Source: Romanomermis culicivorax (lineage: Eukaryota; Nematoda; Enoplea; Mermithida; Mermithidae). From it: DNA of 64,000 nucleotides. The translations under genes and the position numbers were made by a program. A model generated the notes under the pieces. The model searched no databases. It was given only the letters and a program-made list of their open reading frames with translations, and had not been told where the DNA came from. The stretch is from positions 594,760-658,759 of the forward strand of contig CAWUHX010000168.1 of NCBI GenBank assembly GCA_963922205.1, read 5' to 3'. Below are positions 11,453-25,806 of this stretch, piece after piece; position 1 is the first letter of the stretch, and each line of letters opens with the position of its first letter.

Positions 11453-14400
11453 GTGTCGTTTGCGCATTATTAATAATTAGCGATCAAATTAAACCCGAAG
11501 CCCCATTAGCGGTGTATACGTTGGAGAAAATGAATTTAAATGTTATCCTATTGACCGGTGATAATGGACGAACGGCGCAAGCCACGGCCAGGAAAGTAGA
11601 CAATTACAATAGGCTATGCCCACTGGTTACTGTATCGAATATGAATTTTAAGGTCGGCATAAGAACAGCTTTCGCCGAAGTTTTGCCCAATCATAAGCGA
11701 ACTAAAATTGAACAATTGCAAAAAAGCGGAGAAAAAGCGAGTTCAATTTATTTATTTTAATTAATTATTGAAATTAATATTAATTATATTAATTAATTAT
11801 TCAAATCAAATTAAATCATATTAACAAAATTTATATTTTTAATAGATAGTTACAATTAATATAATCCATAATGATAATTATAATAATAGTTTTAATTATA
11901 TGTTTAATAATTATTTTAATAATATTTATTTTCTCACTGTAATATTGTCCGTTTTATTAATGTAATTTAAAAAATATGTTAATATATTGTGTAAGTAAAA
12001 TTAATATTTTGAATATAACCAATTATTTAATATCACGTATAATAATAATTTCAAAAATATTAATTAATTAAATTAATCTTAATATAATTAAAGTAGTATT
12101 ATGATTTTTTATTTAATAGTAATATATAATACCAATTAAAATCTTATCCAATGTAATAATATCAAATGATGTAATTTATAAAAAAAATTTCAATAAAATT
12201 AATTTTTACCAACATTTAAGAATATAATATTAAATATCAGTTAATTATCAATAATTATCCATAATAAATAGGTTTTATATATTAATTAATCAAACAATTA
12301 AAAATCAATCAAATATCAATTAAATGTATTAATAATTCTATCAATATTATGTGATAATCGATATTATTAGTATAATATCAGAATCATTAATACAATCTAA
12401 TCAACAGTGTAAATTGACATTTAAAAAAAGATGATTATAACTAATATTATAGTGATAATTTTAATGATATTAATTTCTTCACATGATATTAATATCAATT
12501 AATATCTTCAATATCAAGAATTATGATTAATATACTATATAATAATTTTTTTTATAATTTAATCCATTAGTAGAATATAATTCAATTCATTAGTAGAATA
12601 TAATTTTATTTATGATATTAATATTATTAGTATTTATAAGTGATAATAATAATTTTGATATTTCGATATAATATTAAAATTTTTGAAAATATTACTTTTA
12701 ATAATATAATTTTTTTCATGTAATACCAGTATCAATATTATTAATGTAATATTACTAGAATCAATATTTAAAAATTATTCATTTAAATCACTGTTTATTT
12801 AAATTAATTTATTCAAATTACTCCTAAATTTTGAATTATGATTATATTTAATATATTTTATGAATAAACTTTTAAGAATTTATTATAATAATTTTGATAT
12901 TTATAATGATGTAAACAATTAATATTATTAATTAGTGTTTTTAATAATATTAATTTAATTGATATCATGTAATATTATGAAAGAAAACTTAATTGTCAGT
13001 ATTATTAATATGATTTTAATATCATATTATAGTTATCAATATAGTATTAATGTATTATGTTGTTAATATCAATTCTATTACTATTAATGATTATAATTAA
13101 TATAATTTATAAAGTATTAATTGTTATAATATTAATATTATTAACTTAAATAAATATAATTTATGTAATTCTAAAATTTTAATATTATTAATGTTACTAA
13201 TTAATCAATATTAATTCTTATAATATTAATTTTATCAATATTATTTTTTTTTAAACTATAATTTATTTAATTAATAAAAACAATTTTAATATTATTAATG
13301 TTACTAATTAATCAATATTATTAATGTTTAATTATTATTCTTACTGTAGTCTATTTTTAGGTCGCCATGGTAGGTGATGGCGTCAACGACAGCCCCGCAT
13401 TAGCCACCGCTGACGTCGGCATCGCGATCGCAACCGGCTCCGATGTCGCTATCGAATCAGCGGGAATTGTTTTAATTAAAGTTTGTAGAATTTTTTATTT
13501 AATTTAATTTTGTTTATTGCTTTAATCTACAATTTTTAGAATGATTTATTAGATGTTGCGGCGGCGATAGATCTTTCGAAACGTACGACGAATAGAATAC
13601 GTTTAAATTTCTTATTCGCTTCAATTTATAATTTGGTCGGAATTCCTGTTGCTGCTGGTAATATTTAATATTTAAATGATATTAATATTTTAATATTTGA
13701 ACAGTATTAATGTATTAATATTGAAATAATAGTAATATGTCGATATATTAATATTTAAACAATTAATATGTTGATATAATAATATTTAAATAATATTAAT
13801 GTTTGAATAACATCAATGTGTTAATATTTAGATTATATTAATATTTAATTTATATTAATCTATTAATATTTACATACTATTAATATATTAATATTCCAAT
13901 AATATAAATATATTAATAGTTAAATAATATAAATATATTAATAGTTAAATAATATTAATATATCAATATTTAAATAGTATTAATGTATTAATATTTGAAT
14001 TATGCTAATATATTAATATTCTAATAATATGAATGTATTAATATTTAAATAATATGAATGTTTTAATATTTAAATAATATCAATATATTAATATTCAAAT
14101 GATATTAATTTATTAATATTTAAATAATATTAATATAGTAATATTTAGATTATTTTAATCTATTAATATTTACATGCTATTAATATATTAATGATCAAAT
14201 AATATAAATATACTAATAGTTAAATAATATTAATACATTAATATTTGAATAGTAGTAATATATTAATATTTAAATTATATTGATCTATTAAAATTCACGT
14301 ACATTAATGTATTAATATTCAAGTAATGTGAATATATTAAGAGTTAAACAATATTAATATATTCATATTTGAATAGTATTAATGTATTAATATTTAAATA

Positions 14401-16833
14401 GTTTTATAATAATATTTCAATATTAAATAATATCAATGTTTGAATAATATCAATATATTAATATTTAAATAATACTAATATATTAATGTTTTAATTATTA
14501 ATATATTAATACTTAGATCATATTAATATATTAATATTGAAATGATATTAATATATTAATACTTAGATTATCTTAATATATTTCTTAATATTATTTAATA
14601 TCATTTTTATATTTATACTTAGATTATATTAATATATTAATATTTATATAATATTAAAATATTAATATTTAAATAGTATTAAAATATTAGTGTAGTTTAA
14701 CTATTAATATATTGTTATCTGAATAGTATTAATATATTTATATTTAAATTATATTAATACATCAACACTAAGGTAATATTAATATACTAATACTTACATG
14801 ATATTAATATATTAATACTTAGATTATATTAATATTAATACCTATATAATATCAATATATTAATTTTTGAATAGCATTAAAATATTAAAATAGTTTAAAT
14901 ATTAATATATTAAAGCTTAGATTATATTAATATTTTTTTAATAATATCAATATTTTAATAATATTAATTTTTAAATAATGTTAATTTTTTAGCAATATTA
15001 ACAATTTAAATAACATTAATATATTAATATTTAAATGCAATTAATATATTAATATTTAAATGCAATTAATATATTAATATTATTTGAATAGTATTAATAT
15101 ATTAATATTTAAATTATATTAATGTATTAATATTTGAATAGTATTAATGTATTAATAGTATTTGAATTATGCTAATATATTGATATTTAAATAATATCAA
15201 TATATTAATATTTAAATTATATAAATATATTAATATTGAAATAATATCAATATATTAATATTGAAATAATATCAATATATTAATATTTGAATAATATTAA
15301 TATATTAATATTTAAAAGATATTAATATATTAATACTTGAATAGTATTAATATATTAATATTTAAATTATATTGATGTATTAATATTTGAATAGTATTAA
15401 TGTATTAATATTTGAATTATGCTAATATATTAATATTTAAATAATATCAATATATTAATATTTAAATGCAATTAATATATTAATATTATTTGAATAGTAT
15501 TAATATATTAATATTCAAATTATGTTCATCTGTTAAAATTTACATACTATTAATATATTAATATTTAAGTAATGTAAATATATTAAGAGTTGAACAACAT
15601 TAATATGTTTACATTTTAAAAATATTAATATATTAATATTTAAATTATATTAATGTATTAATATTTGAATAGTATTAATGTATTAATATTTGAATTATGC
15701 TAATATATTAATATTTAAATAATATCAATATATTAATATTTAAATGATATTAATATATTAATATTTGAATAGTATTAATGTATTAATATTTGAATTATGC
15801 TAATATATTAATATTTAAATAATATCAATATATTAATATTTAAATGCAATTAATATATTAATATTATTTGAATAGTATTAATATATTAATATTCAAATTA
15901 TGTTCATCTGTTAAAATTTACATACTATTAATATATTAATATTTAAGTAATGTAAATATATTAAGAGTTGAACAACATTAATATGTTTACATTTTAATAA
16001 TATTAATATATTAATATTTAAATTATATTAATGTATTAATATTTGAATAGTATTAATGTATTAATATTTGAATTATGCTAATATATTAATATTTAAATAA
16101 TATCAATATATTAATATTTAAATGATATTAATATATTAATATTTGAATAGTATTAATATATTAATATTTAAGTAATGTAAATATATTAAGAGTTGAACAA
16201 CATTAATATGTTTACATTTTAATAATATTAATATATTAATATTTAAAATATATTTGAATACATTTGATGTCTTAATATTAGAGGCAAAAAATGTTCATTT
16301 CAGGTGTATTCAGCCCCCTAGGCTTCTACATTCAACCTTGGATGGCGGCGGCAGCCATGGCTTTGTCGTCAGTCAGCGTGTTAACTTCCTCCCTACTATT
16401 AAAACTATATAAAAAGCCCAGTAGGCAACAATTGACCACCGCCGATTTCCTTAAACATTTGGCTCAATTGAAACAATACGACGGCGACGGTGGCGTCGAT
16501 GATTCTTCGAATAGCAAATTCCGCGTAACGTTACATCGCGGTTTGGACGATTTCGCAATATCCGAAAATCGTCGACATCGACGAATAGCCGCCGCTCGAC
16601 CGGCGTCGTATAGATCGGCGGCGGCGATGAGCGGCGATTCTTCGTCCATTAAATCGCGTTTGTCGGCTGTCGTATTTCACAAATCTCCGTCGAACGTAGT
16701 TTCGGTGGGTGCGGGAGGCAATGGTCAAGATAGCGTAAATTGTTCACCGACCAAAGACGCTAAGCGTAATTTGTTGACGAAAGAGTCGTCGGCCGACGAC
16801 GATGAAGAAGACAGCGATGTGAACATTGTCTGA
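11453..16833 (+). CDS. ATP7: Copper-transporting P1B-ATPase, C-terminal part
   Basis: Copper-exporting ATPase of the ATP7A/ATP7B/CUA-1 type, which moves Cu(I) into the secretory pathway or out of the cell. Exons: 11453-11595, 11653-11736, 13361-13480, 13540-13657 and 16304-16833 (TGA), all in frame. Visible motifs: IKPEA and TGDN of the cytosolic domain, FAEVLPNHK, the hinge [10 protein letters not shown], the membrane metal site YN in [12 protein letters not shown], and the MxxxS motif in the last membrane segment. The C-terminal tail is long and disordered, with a dileucine (RNLL) before an acidic run, as in ATP7 trafficking signals. The intron at 11596-11652 is only 57 nt, in frame and stop-free; removing it restores the family alignment. 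The next intron starts with GC (11737). The N-terminal metal-binding domains, the phosphorylation (DKTG) region and the first six membrane segments are not seen upstream. Confidence 0.95.
11737..13360. other. ATP7: ATP7 intron, AT-rich
   Basis: A 1.6-kb intron made of unstructured AT-rich DNA with many AATATTAAT words. No other feature seen. Its 5' end is GCGAGT rather than GT. Confidence 0.6.
13658..16303. repeat. TTAATATTAA-type minisatellite in the last ATP7 intron
   Basis: A 2.6-kb intron almost entirely built from TATTAATATTTAAATAATAT-like units, themselves near-palindromic. Larger duplications are visible (for example about 15400-15620 against about 15770-16000). Confidence 0.85.
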
Positions 16834-17014
16834 ATGGGCATTGCGCAATTTTTAAGTAACGACATTTTACGCATGTGTGATGCGTCGGCGACACACTACG
16901 TATGTTTCGTGTATTATTTTGCGTCAGTATATTTTCTGTTATAGCAGTCGATTACTGTATATACTCTTGCAAATTTTTAACATATCTAATATACAATATA
17001 GATGTGTTTGAAAA

Positions 17015-17255
17015 TTTGAAAATTTTAATATAAAAATTTAAATCAAGTTTGAAATTTAAATTAAATTTGAAATTTAAATTAAATTTAAATTAAATTTGAA
17101 ATTTAAATTAAATTTGAAATTTAAATTAAATTTGAAATTTAAATTATATTTGAAACTTTTAATTAAATTTGAAATTTTTAATTAAATTTGAAATTTTAAT
17201 TAAATTTGAAATTTTAATTAAATTTAAAATTTTAATTAAATTCAAAATATCGTAC
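17015..17255. repeat. AAATTTGAAATTTAAATT tandem repeat
   Basis: About 14 short AT-rich units 3' of ATP7, directly abutting an HSE/TATA cassette. Confidence 0.85.
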
Positions 17256-17505
17256 AAAGTCTGGTAAATAGCTAAGTTTAATAAGGCTAACTAACACAAC
17301 ATACAATAGTAATGCACTGAATAGCAAAAATGAATGACTATGCGAAATAACGCGGCTTATATACCATCACGGAATATTCTAGAACATTGTAGAACGTACG
17401 TGAACAGAATATTATAGAATATTGCGGAAGGTTCTAGAACTTTTCGGTACATGAAATGTACCTGCACATCATATTACGTGATCATACTGTAAGATATGTA
17501 TCATG
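17255..17505 (-). promoter_or_regulatory. HSE/TATA cassette, full-length copy
   Basis: The most complete isolated copy. On the plus strand it reads GCTAAGTTTAATAAGGCTAA, then AACACAACATACAATAGTAA, then the TATA region (GGCTTATATACC), then an HSE cluster (17370-17445), then a conserved distal part (GTACCTGCACATCATATTAC). The putative direction of transcription is minus. It lies intergenic between ATP7 and the large satellite block. Confidence 0.6.
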
Positions 17506-17689
17506 CACCATTATGACTTGGCATCATTGGATGTGCAAGCATCAGTAGTAATGCCGGCCCGTATGGGTAGTATGCTTAAACATAGGTCTATGTTATAACA
17601 TGCGAGGGAGAGATGCGCCTTGTTTACACATGATACTAGGTTGCTTTACACGACCAATTGTAAAGCATTCTACAACATGGTTGTGTAAA

Positions 17690-20600
17690 CAAAGACATTT
17701 CAAACGATTTTAAGAACTTTACAATTTTTAACAACTTTACAACTTTTTGGCAACTTTACAACATTATATTCTACAATTTCGAGAACTTTACAACTTTTTG
17801 AACAATTTCAACAACTTCTTCCCCAAATTTACAACATTTCACTTTACAATTGTTAAATTTTTTTTCTAAAAATGGGGTCAATTTTTCAACAACTTTACAG
17901 TTTTTTGATAATTTCAGCAACTTTTTAGCCAACTTCACAATATTATGCAATTCTCAGGTAACTTTACAATATTATACAATTTCGACAATTTTACACTTTT
18001 TTCATAAATTCGACAACTTTTTAGCCAACTTTACAACATTATATTTGAAATTTTGACAACTTTACAACTTTTTTGACAATTTCTACAACTTTTACCCAAA
18101 TTTTACAACATTTTATTCCACAAATTTAAAATTTTCTTCAAACCATGATGTCAATTTTTTAACAAATTTTCGCCAACTTTACAGCATATTCTACCATTTC
18201 GACAACTTTACAGCTTTTTTAAACAACGTTGTCAATTTTTCGACAATTTCACACTTTTTTTTTATAAATTCAACAACTTTTTAGCTAACTTTACAACATC
18301 ATATACTGTAATTTCAACAAACTTTACAAGTTTTTTCAAACAATGCTGTCATTTTTTCGACAATTTTACATTTTTTTTTTAAATTCAGCAACTTTTTAGC
18401 CAACTTTACAACGTCATATGTTGCAAATTCGACAAGTTTACAACCTTTTTTCAACAATGCTGTCAATTTTTTCCGACAATTTTACACTTTTTTTGATAAA
18501 TTCAACTTTTTAACCAACTTTACCACGTCATATTTTGCAATTTAGACAACTTTACAACTTTTTTAAACAATGCTTTCAATTTTACACTTTTTTTTATAAA
18601 TTCAGCAACTTTTGAGCCAACTTTACAACGTCATATTTTGAAATTTCGACAATTTTACAACTTTTTTTCAACAATGCCGTCATTATTTCGACAATTTTAC
18701 ACTTTTTTTTGGATAAATTCAACAACTTTTTAGCTAACTTTACAACGTAATAATTTGCAATTTCGACAACTTTACAACAATGGTGTCAATTTTCCGACAG
18801 TTTTACACTTTTTCCAATGGATTCAGCAACATTTTAGCTAACTTTACAACGTCCTATTTTCCAATTTCGGCAAGTTTACAACTTTTTTTCAGCAATGCGG
18901 TCATTTTTTCGACAATTTTACACTTTTTTTATAAATTCAACAATTTTTTAGCTAACTTAACAACGTCATATTATGCAATTTCGACAATTTTACAAATTTT
19001 TTTTCAATAATGCTGTCTATTTTTCGACAATTTTACGCTTTTTTTTATGAATTCAACAAATTTTTAGCCAACTTTACAACATCATATTATGCAATTTCGA
19101 CAATTTTACAACTTTTTTTGAACAACGCTGTTCATTTTTTCGACAATTTTACACTTTTTTTTAAACTCAGCAACTTTTTAGCTAACTTTACAACGTCATA
19201 TGTTGCAAATTCGACAAGTTTGCAACTTTTTTTAAACAATGCTGTCATTTTTTCGACAATTTTACACTTTTTTTAAATTCAGCAACTTTTTACCTAACTT
19301 TACAACGTCATATTTTGCAAATTCGACAACTTTACAACTTTTTTTTCAATAATGCTGTCTATTTTTCGACAATTTTACGCTTTTTTTTATGAATTCAACA
19401 AATTTTTAGCCAACTTTACAACATCATATTATGCAATTTCGACAATTTTACAACTTTTTTTCAGCAATGCCGTCATTTTTTCGACAATTTTACGCTTTTT
19501 TTTTATGAATTCAACAAATTTTTAGCCAACTTTACAACGTCATATGTTGCAAATTCGACAAGTTTGCAACTTTTTTTAAACAATGCTGTCATTTTTTCGA
19601 CAATTTTACACTTTTTTTAAATTCAGCAACTTTTTACCTAACTTTACAACGTCATATTTTGCAAATTCGACAACTTTACAACTTTTTTTTCAATAATGCT
19701 GTCTATTTTTCGACAATTTTACGCTTTTTTTTATGAATTCAACAAATTTTTAGCCAACTTTACAACATCATATTATGCAATTTCGACAATTTTACAACTT
19801 TTTTTCAGCAATGCCGTCATTTTTTCGACAATTTTACGCTTTTTTTTTATGAATTCAACAAATTTTTAGCCAACTTTACAACGTCATATGTTGCAAATTC
19901 GACAACTTTACAACTTTTTTTTTAAAGAATGCTGTCATTGTTTCGACAATTTTACAATTCTTTTTTAAATTCAGCAACTTTTTAGCTAACTTTACAACGT
20001 CATATATTGCAAATTCGACAAGTTTACAACTTTTTTTTAAACAATGCTGTCATTTTTTCCACAATTTTACACTTTTTTTTTAATTCAGCAACTTTTTAGC
20101 CAACTTTACAACGTCATATGTTGCAAATTCGACAATTTTACAACTTTTTTTTAAACAATGCTGTCATTCTTTCGACAATTTTACACTTTTTTTTTTAATT
20201 CAGCAACTTTTTAGCCAACTTTACAACGTCATATGTTGCAAATTCGACAAGTTTACAACTTTTTTTAAAACAATGCTGTCATTTTTTCGACAATTTTACA
20301 CTTTTTTTATAAATTCAACAATTTTTTAGCTAACTTTACAACGTCATATGTTGCAAATTCGACAATTTTACAACTTTTTTTCAACAATGCTGTCAATTTT
20401 TTCGACAATTTTACACTTTTTTTTTATAAATTCAACAATTTTTCAGCTAACTTTACAACTTCGTATCTCACAACTTCGACAACTTTGCCACTTTTTTAAA
20501 CAATTTTGTTATTTTTTCGACAATTTTACACTTTTTTTTTAATTCAGCAACTTTTTAGGTAACTTTACAACGTCATATTTTGCAAATTCGACAACTTTAC

Positions 20601-23600
20601 AACTTTTTTTAAACAATGCTGTCATTTTTTCGTCAATTTTACACTTTTTTTTAAATTCAGCAACTTTTTAGCTAACTTTACAACGTTTAATTCCACAGTT
20701 TTGACAACCTTAGAACTTTTTGTCTAACAATGCTATCAATTTTTCGACAACTTTACATTTTTGAAATTAGTTGCACAACTTTTCTGCCAACTTTACAACA
20801 TTATATTCTACAATTTCGATAACTTTACAACTTTTTTTAACAATTGTGTCAACTTTACAACAAGTTTCCCAACTTTTCTCATAACTTTAGCCAACTTTTT
20901 CCAACAATTTTGCCGACTTTACAACTTTCTGACAAGTTTGGCAACTTTACAACATTTTATTATACAATTTGCTAACTTTACACCGTTATTCCGTCAAATT
21001 CTTTGACAACTTTACAATTTTTTTTACAATTTCAGCAAATTTTTCGCCAAATTTACAACGTTTATTTCAACAGATTTGACAACTTTACATTTTTAAAAAT
21101 AAATTGCGCAACTTTTTTGCCAACTTTACAACTTCATATTTTACGATTTCGTTTAATAATTCTATCAATTTTTCAGCAACTTTACAACTTTTTTGGCAAT
21201 GTCAACAACCTTTTTCACAAATTTTGGCGATTTTCGACCACTTTTTTTCGACAATTTTGCCAACTTTACAACTTTTTTTAAAACAATTCTATCAATTTTT
21301 CAGCAATTTTACAACTTTTTTGGCAATGTCAACAACCTTTTCCACAAATTTTGGCGATTTTCGACCACTTTTTTTCAACAATTTTTCCAACTTTCCAACT
21401 TTTTTAAACAATTCTATCAATTTTTCAGCAACTTTACAACTTTTTTGGCAATGTCAACAATTTTTTCCACAAATTTTGGCGATTTTCGACCACTTTTTTT
21501 CAACAATTTTGCCAACTTTACAACTTTTTTTAAAACAATTCTATCAATTTTTCAGCAATTTTACAACTTTTTTGGCAATGTCAACAACCTTTTCCACAAA
21601 TTTTGGCGATTTTCGACCACTTTTTTTCGACAATTTTGCCAACTTTACAACTTTTTTTAAACAATTCTATTAATCTTTCAGCAATTTTACAACTTTTTTG
21701 GCAATGTCAACAACCTTTTCCACAAATTTTGGCGATTTTCGACCACTTTTTTTCAACAATTTTGTCAAACTTACAACTTTCTTAACAATTAGATAAATTT
21801 TTCAACAACTTTATAACTTATTTTTTACAATTCCAAGAATTTTTTCAGCAACTTTACAATTTTCTCAACAATTTCAAGAATCTTTTTGCCATTTTTACAA
21901 AATTATATTGTGCAATTTTTCACCACTTCACAACTATTTTTAATGATGCTGTCAACTTTTTGGACAATTTTATAACATTTTATCCGAAAATTTTGACAAC
22001 TTTACAACTTTTTTCTAACAATGCTGTCCATTTTCCTAACAACTTTACAACTTTTTCACAATTTTAAATTTTTTTTGTCAATTTTACAACATAATATTGT
22101 ACAATTTTGACAACTTAACAACTTTTTCCAACAATTCTGTTAATTTTTCGACAACTTTACAATAATTTCAACAACTTTTTGCAACTTTGGATCACTTTTT
22201 TTGGCAATTATGCCAACTTTACAATTTTTTTCTAACAATTATGTCATTTTTTGATTTGAAAAAGTGTAAATTTTTTGCCCAAATTACAACATTATATTCT
22301 ACAATCTTGACAGTTTCACAATTTTTTTGAACAATGTTGTCAATTTTTCAACGATTCTAAAAATTTTTTTGTCGTTTTTACAACATTTTACAGGACAATT
22401 TTTCTAAAAATTCAGAATTTTTATCATTAATATTTTCAATTTTTCTTTACATTTTCAACAATTTTGATAAATTTTTGACCACTTTTTTTGGAGAATTTTG
22501 ACAACTTTGCACCTTATTTAAACAATGCTTTCCATTTGCCGCAACTTTACAATTTTTTTTAATTAGACAGTTTTTTTACCAACTTTACAACATCATATTC
22601 AATAATTTTGACAACTCTACATTTTTTTAACATTTGCTCAATTTTCAACAACTTTACAAAAATTTTTTTCCATAACTTTTGGCAATTTTCGACCACTTTT
22701 TTCGACAATGCTGCCAGCTTTACAAGTTTAAAAAAAATATTTTCGTCAATTTTTGGATAACTTTACAAAATTTTCCATTATTTCCATAACTTTTTTCAAA
22801 CTTTACAACATTTTATGCCATATTGACTCTAAATCTTTTTCTAAACAATGCTGCCAATTTCTGACAATTTCGGCATCTTTTTTAGCGCCTATTTTACCAC
22901 ATGTATTTTAAATTTGGGTAACTTTACAACATTCTTTCTAACAATCCTGTCAATTTTTCTACAACTTTACAAATTTTTTCGACGATTTCCACAGCTGTTT
23001 GGCCATGTTTACAACACTTTTTTCTACAATTTCGACAACTTTACAACTTTTTTTTAACAATTTCATCAATTTTTCGACAACTTTACAATAATGTCAAGAA
23101 CTTTTTCCACGGTTTTTGGCAATTTTCGACCACTATTTCTCAACAATTTTGTCAACTTTACAACTTTTTTTAACAATTAGATCAATTTTTCGACAACTTT
23201 ACAACTTTCTCAACAATTTCAAGAACTTTTTTGCATATTTTACAACATTACATTCTGCAATTTTTACAACTTTTTTAATGATACTGTCAATTTTTCGACA
23301 ACTTTACAACTTTTTCACAATTTAAAAAATTTTTCTCACAACTTTACAACATTATATTCTACAATTTTGACAGCTTTAAAACTTTTTTCAAACAAATTTT
23401 GTCAATTGTCAACAACTTTACAATTTTTCGACCGTTTTGGCCACAACTTTTGGCAATTTTTGACCACAATTTTTGCAACCTTTTTCAACAATTGCATCAA
23501 ATTTTCGACAACTTTACAACTTTTGCAACAATTTCAGCAACTTTTTTGCCAACTTCATAAATTTATATTGTATAATTTTGAATAACTTTACAACCTACCT

Positions 23601-24320
23601 AAACAAATCCGTCAATTTTTCTTTAGAATTTTTCAAAACTTTACACTTTTTAACAGCGCTCTCAATTTTTCGACAACTTTACAACGTTTTTGCAAATTTC
23701 GCAACATTTTATTTTACAATCTTGACAACTTTACAACCCTTTTCATCAACAATGCTATCATTTTTTGAAAAATTTTGAAATTTTTTCGGCAATTTTTCAC
23801 TACATTTTTGCCAGCTTTACAAATTTTCGCAATAATTCCGTCAATTTTTCTGCAACTTTACACAAATTGTCAACAATTTGTCCGTTTTCCAACAACTTTC
23901 GACAATTTTTTTCCACTGTTTTGTCAACTTTATAAAATTTTATTGTTCAATTTGGACTCGACTTTTTTAAACAATGCAGTCATTTTTTGACAACTTTACA
24001 ACTTTTTTGTCAATTTCAAAACATTTTATTCTACAAAAATTCAAATTTTTTTTAACAATGCTGCCGATTTCGCAAAAACTTTACAATTTGTCAACAATTT
24101 TTTCCAACAATTTTATCGATTTTTCGACAACTTTACTGTTTTTTGACAATTTCAGCAACTTTTTTGCCAATTTTACAACATCATATTTTACAATTTCCAC
24201 AACTTTTTCCGCAACTTTTAACCACTTTTTCTGAAAATTTCGCCAATTTTACAACTTTTTAACAATCTGGCAATTTTTTGGCAACTTTGCAACTTTTTCG
24301 ACAATTTCAACAACTTTTTG
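17690..24320. repeat. ACTTTACAACTTTTT satellite, T-rich on plus strand
   Basis: A 6.6-kb array of short words (AACTTTACAACTTTTT, TCGACAATTTTACA). From about 18200 to 20700 it forms a higher-order unit of roughly 145 bp carrying TTTACAACGTCATATNTTGC and AACAATGCTGTCATTTTTTC. From about 21150 to 21780 there are five units of about 118 bp carrying TTTTGGCGATTTTCGACCAC. Frames through it give Phe/Asn/Thr-rich peptides that I treat as repeat artefacts. Confidence 0.9.
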
Positions 24321-24324
24321 TCAA

Positions 24325-25695
24325 AATTTTCAAAAAGTGGTAGGTTGTCAAAAGTTTCAAGAGGTGTGAAGTTACTGAAAATTTCAAAAAGTGTAAAGTT
24401 GTCAAAAATTTCAAAAAGTGCAAAGATGTCAAAAGTGTAAAAAAGTGTAAAAATGTCAAAAATTTCAAAAAGTGTAAAGTTGTCAAAAACTTCAAGAAGT
24501 GCAAAGTTGTCAAAAATTTCGAAAAGTTAAGAGTTGTCAAGAATTTCAAAAAGTGTAAAAATGTCGAAAATTTCAAAAAGTGTAACGTTGTCTGAAGTTT
24601 CAAAAAGTGTGAAGTTACTGAAAATTTCAAAAAGTGTAAAGTTGTCCAAAATTTCAAAAAGTGAAGAGTTGTCAAAAATTTCAAAAAGTGTGATGTTGTG
24701 AAAAATCCAAAAAGTGCAAAGTTGTCAAAAGTGTAAAAAAGTGTAAAAATGTCAAAAATTCCAAAAAGTGTAAAGTTGTCAAAGATTTCAAAAAGTGCAA
24801 AGTTGTCAAAAATTTCAAAAAGTGCAAAGTTGTCAAAAATTTCAAAAAGCGTAAAGTTACTAAAAATTTCAAAAAGTGTAAAGTTGTCAAAAATTCCAAG
24901 AAGTGCAAAGTTGTCAAAAATTTCAAAAAGTATAAAAATGTCGAAAATTTCAAACAGTGTAAAGTTGTCAAAAATTTCAAAAAGTGCAAAGTTGTCAAAA
25001 ATTTCAAAAAGTGTGAAGTTACTGAAAATTTCGAGTGTAAAGTTGTCAAAAATTTCAAAAAGTGAAGAGTTGTCAAGAATTTCAAAAAGTGTAAAAATGT
25101 CGAAAATTTCAGAAAGTGCAAAGTTGTCTAAAGTTTCAAAAAGTGTAAAGTTGTCGAAAGTTTCAAAAAGTGTGAAGTTACTGATAATTTCCAACAGTGT
25201 AAAGTTGTCAAAAATTTCAAAAAGGGTAAAGTTGTCATAAATTTCAAAAAGTGTAAAGTTGTCAAAAATTTCAAAAAGTGAAGAGTTGTCAAGAATTTCA
25301 AAAAGTGTAAAAATATCGAGAATTTCAAACGGTGTAAAGTTGTGAAAAATTTCAAAAAGTGTAACGTTGTCTAAAGTTTCAAAAAGTGTGATGTTACTGA
25401 AAATTTCAAAAAGTGTTAAGTCAAAAATTCCAAAAAATGTAAATTTGTCGGAAATTTGAAAAAGTGTAAAGTTGTCAAAAATTTCAAAAAATGTTATGTT
25501 GTCAAAAATTTCAAGAAATGTAAAGTTGTCGAAAATTCCAAAAAGTGTAAATTTGTCAAAAATTTCGGTAAGTGTGATGTTGTCGAAAATTTGAAAAAGT
25601 GTAAAGTTGTCAAGAATTTCAAATAGTTTAAAGTTGTGAAGAATTTTAAACAGTGTGAAGTTGTGAAAAATTTCAAGAAGTGTAAAGTTGATAAA
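24325..25695. repeat. 27-bp satellite of opposite polarity
   Basis: About 45 units of 27 bp (AAAGTTGTCAAAAATTTCAA plus AAAGTGT). The words are approximately the reverse complement of the preceding array, so the purine-rich strand switches at about 24320. Because 27 is a multiple of three, both strands stay open for up to 295 codons with nine-residue periodicity. Confidence 0.9.
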
Positions 25696-25806
25696 ATATT
25701 TTTCTGTATGTATGTAAGTTGATCAGTTTAATTCCTTGTGTAAACAAAGTGTGCTTATTGCTCACACGTTATAACATAAGCCTTCTTAAACATTTATCTC
25801 GGATAA

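Larger units (their letters stand above)
17585..25778. mobile_element. 8.2-kb satellite block with inverted ends (candidate element)
   Basis: The left end reads TATGTTATAAC, 18 bases, TTGTTTACACA (about 17589-17630). The right end, in reverse complement, reads TATGTTATAAC, 18 bases, TTGTTTACACA (about 25738-25777). The two matching blocks have equal spacing and bracket the whole satellite. A further GTGTAAACAAAG sits inside the left end at about 17683. No transposase is visible, so this could be a non-autonomous element whose inside was overrun by satellite, or two chance ends. Confidence 0.4.

Noticed and set aside
11596..11652. Nineteen-residue insertion in the ATP7 P domain
   Set aside because: The segment has GT and AG ends, and its removal gives the exact spacing of ATP7 proteins; more likely a short intron.
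21104..21673. Phe/Asn/Thr-rich frames in the 17.7-24.3 kb array
   Set aside because: Period-driven frames in satellite DNA; several overlap on the same strand in different frames.
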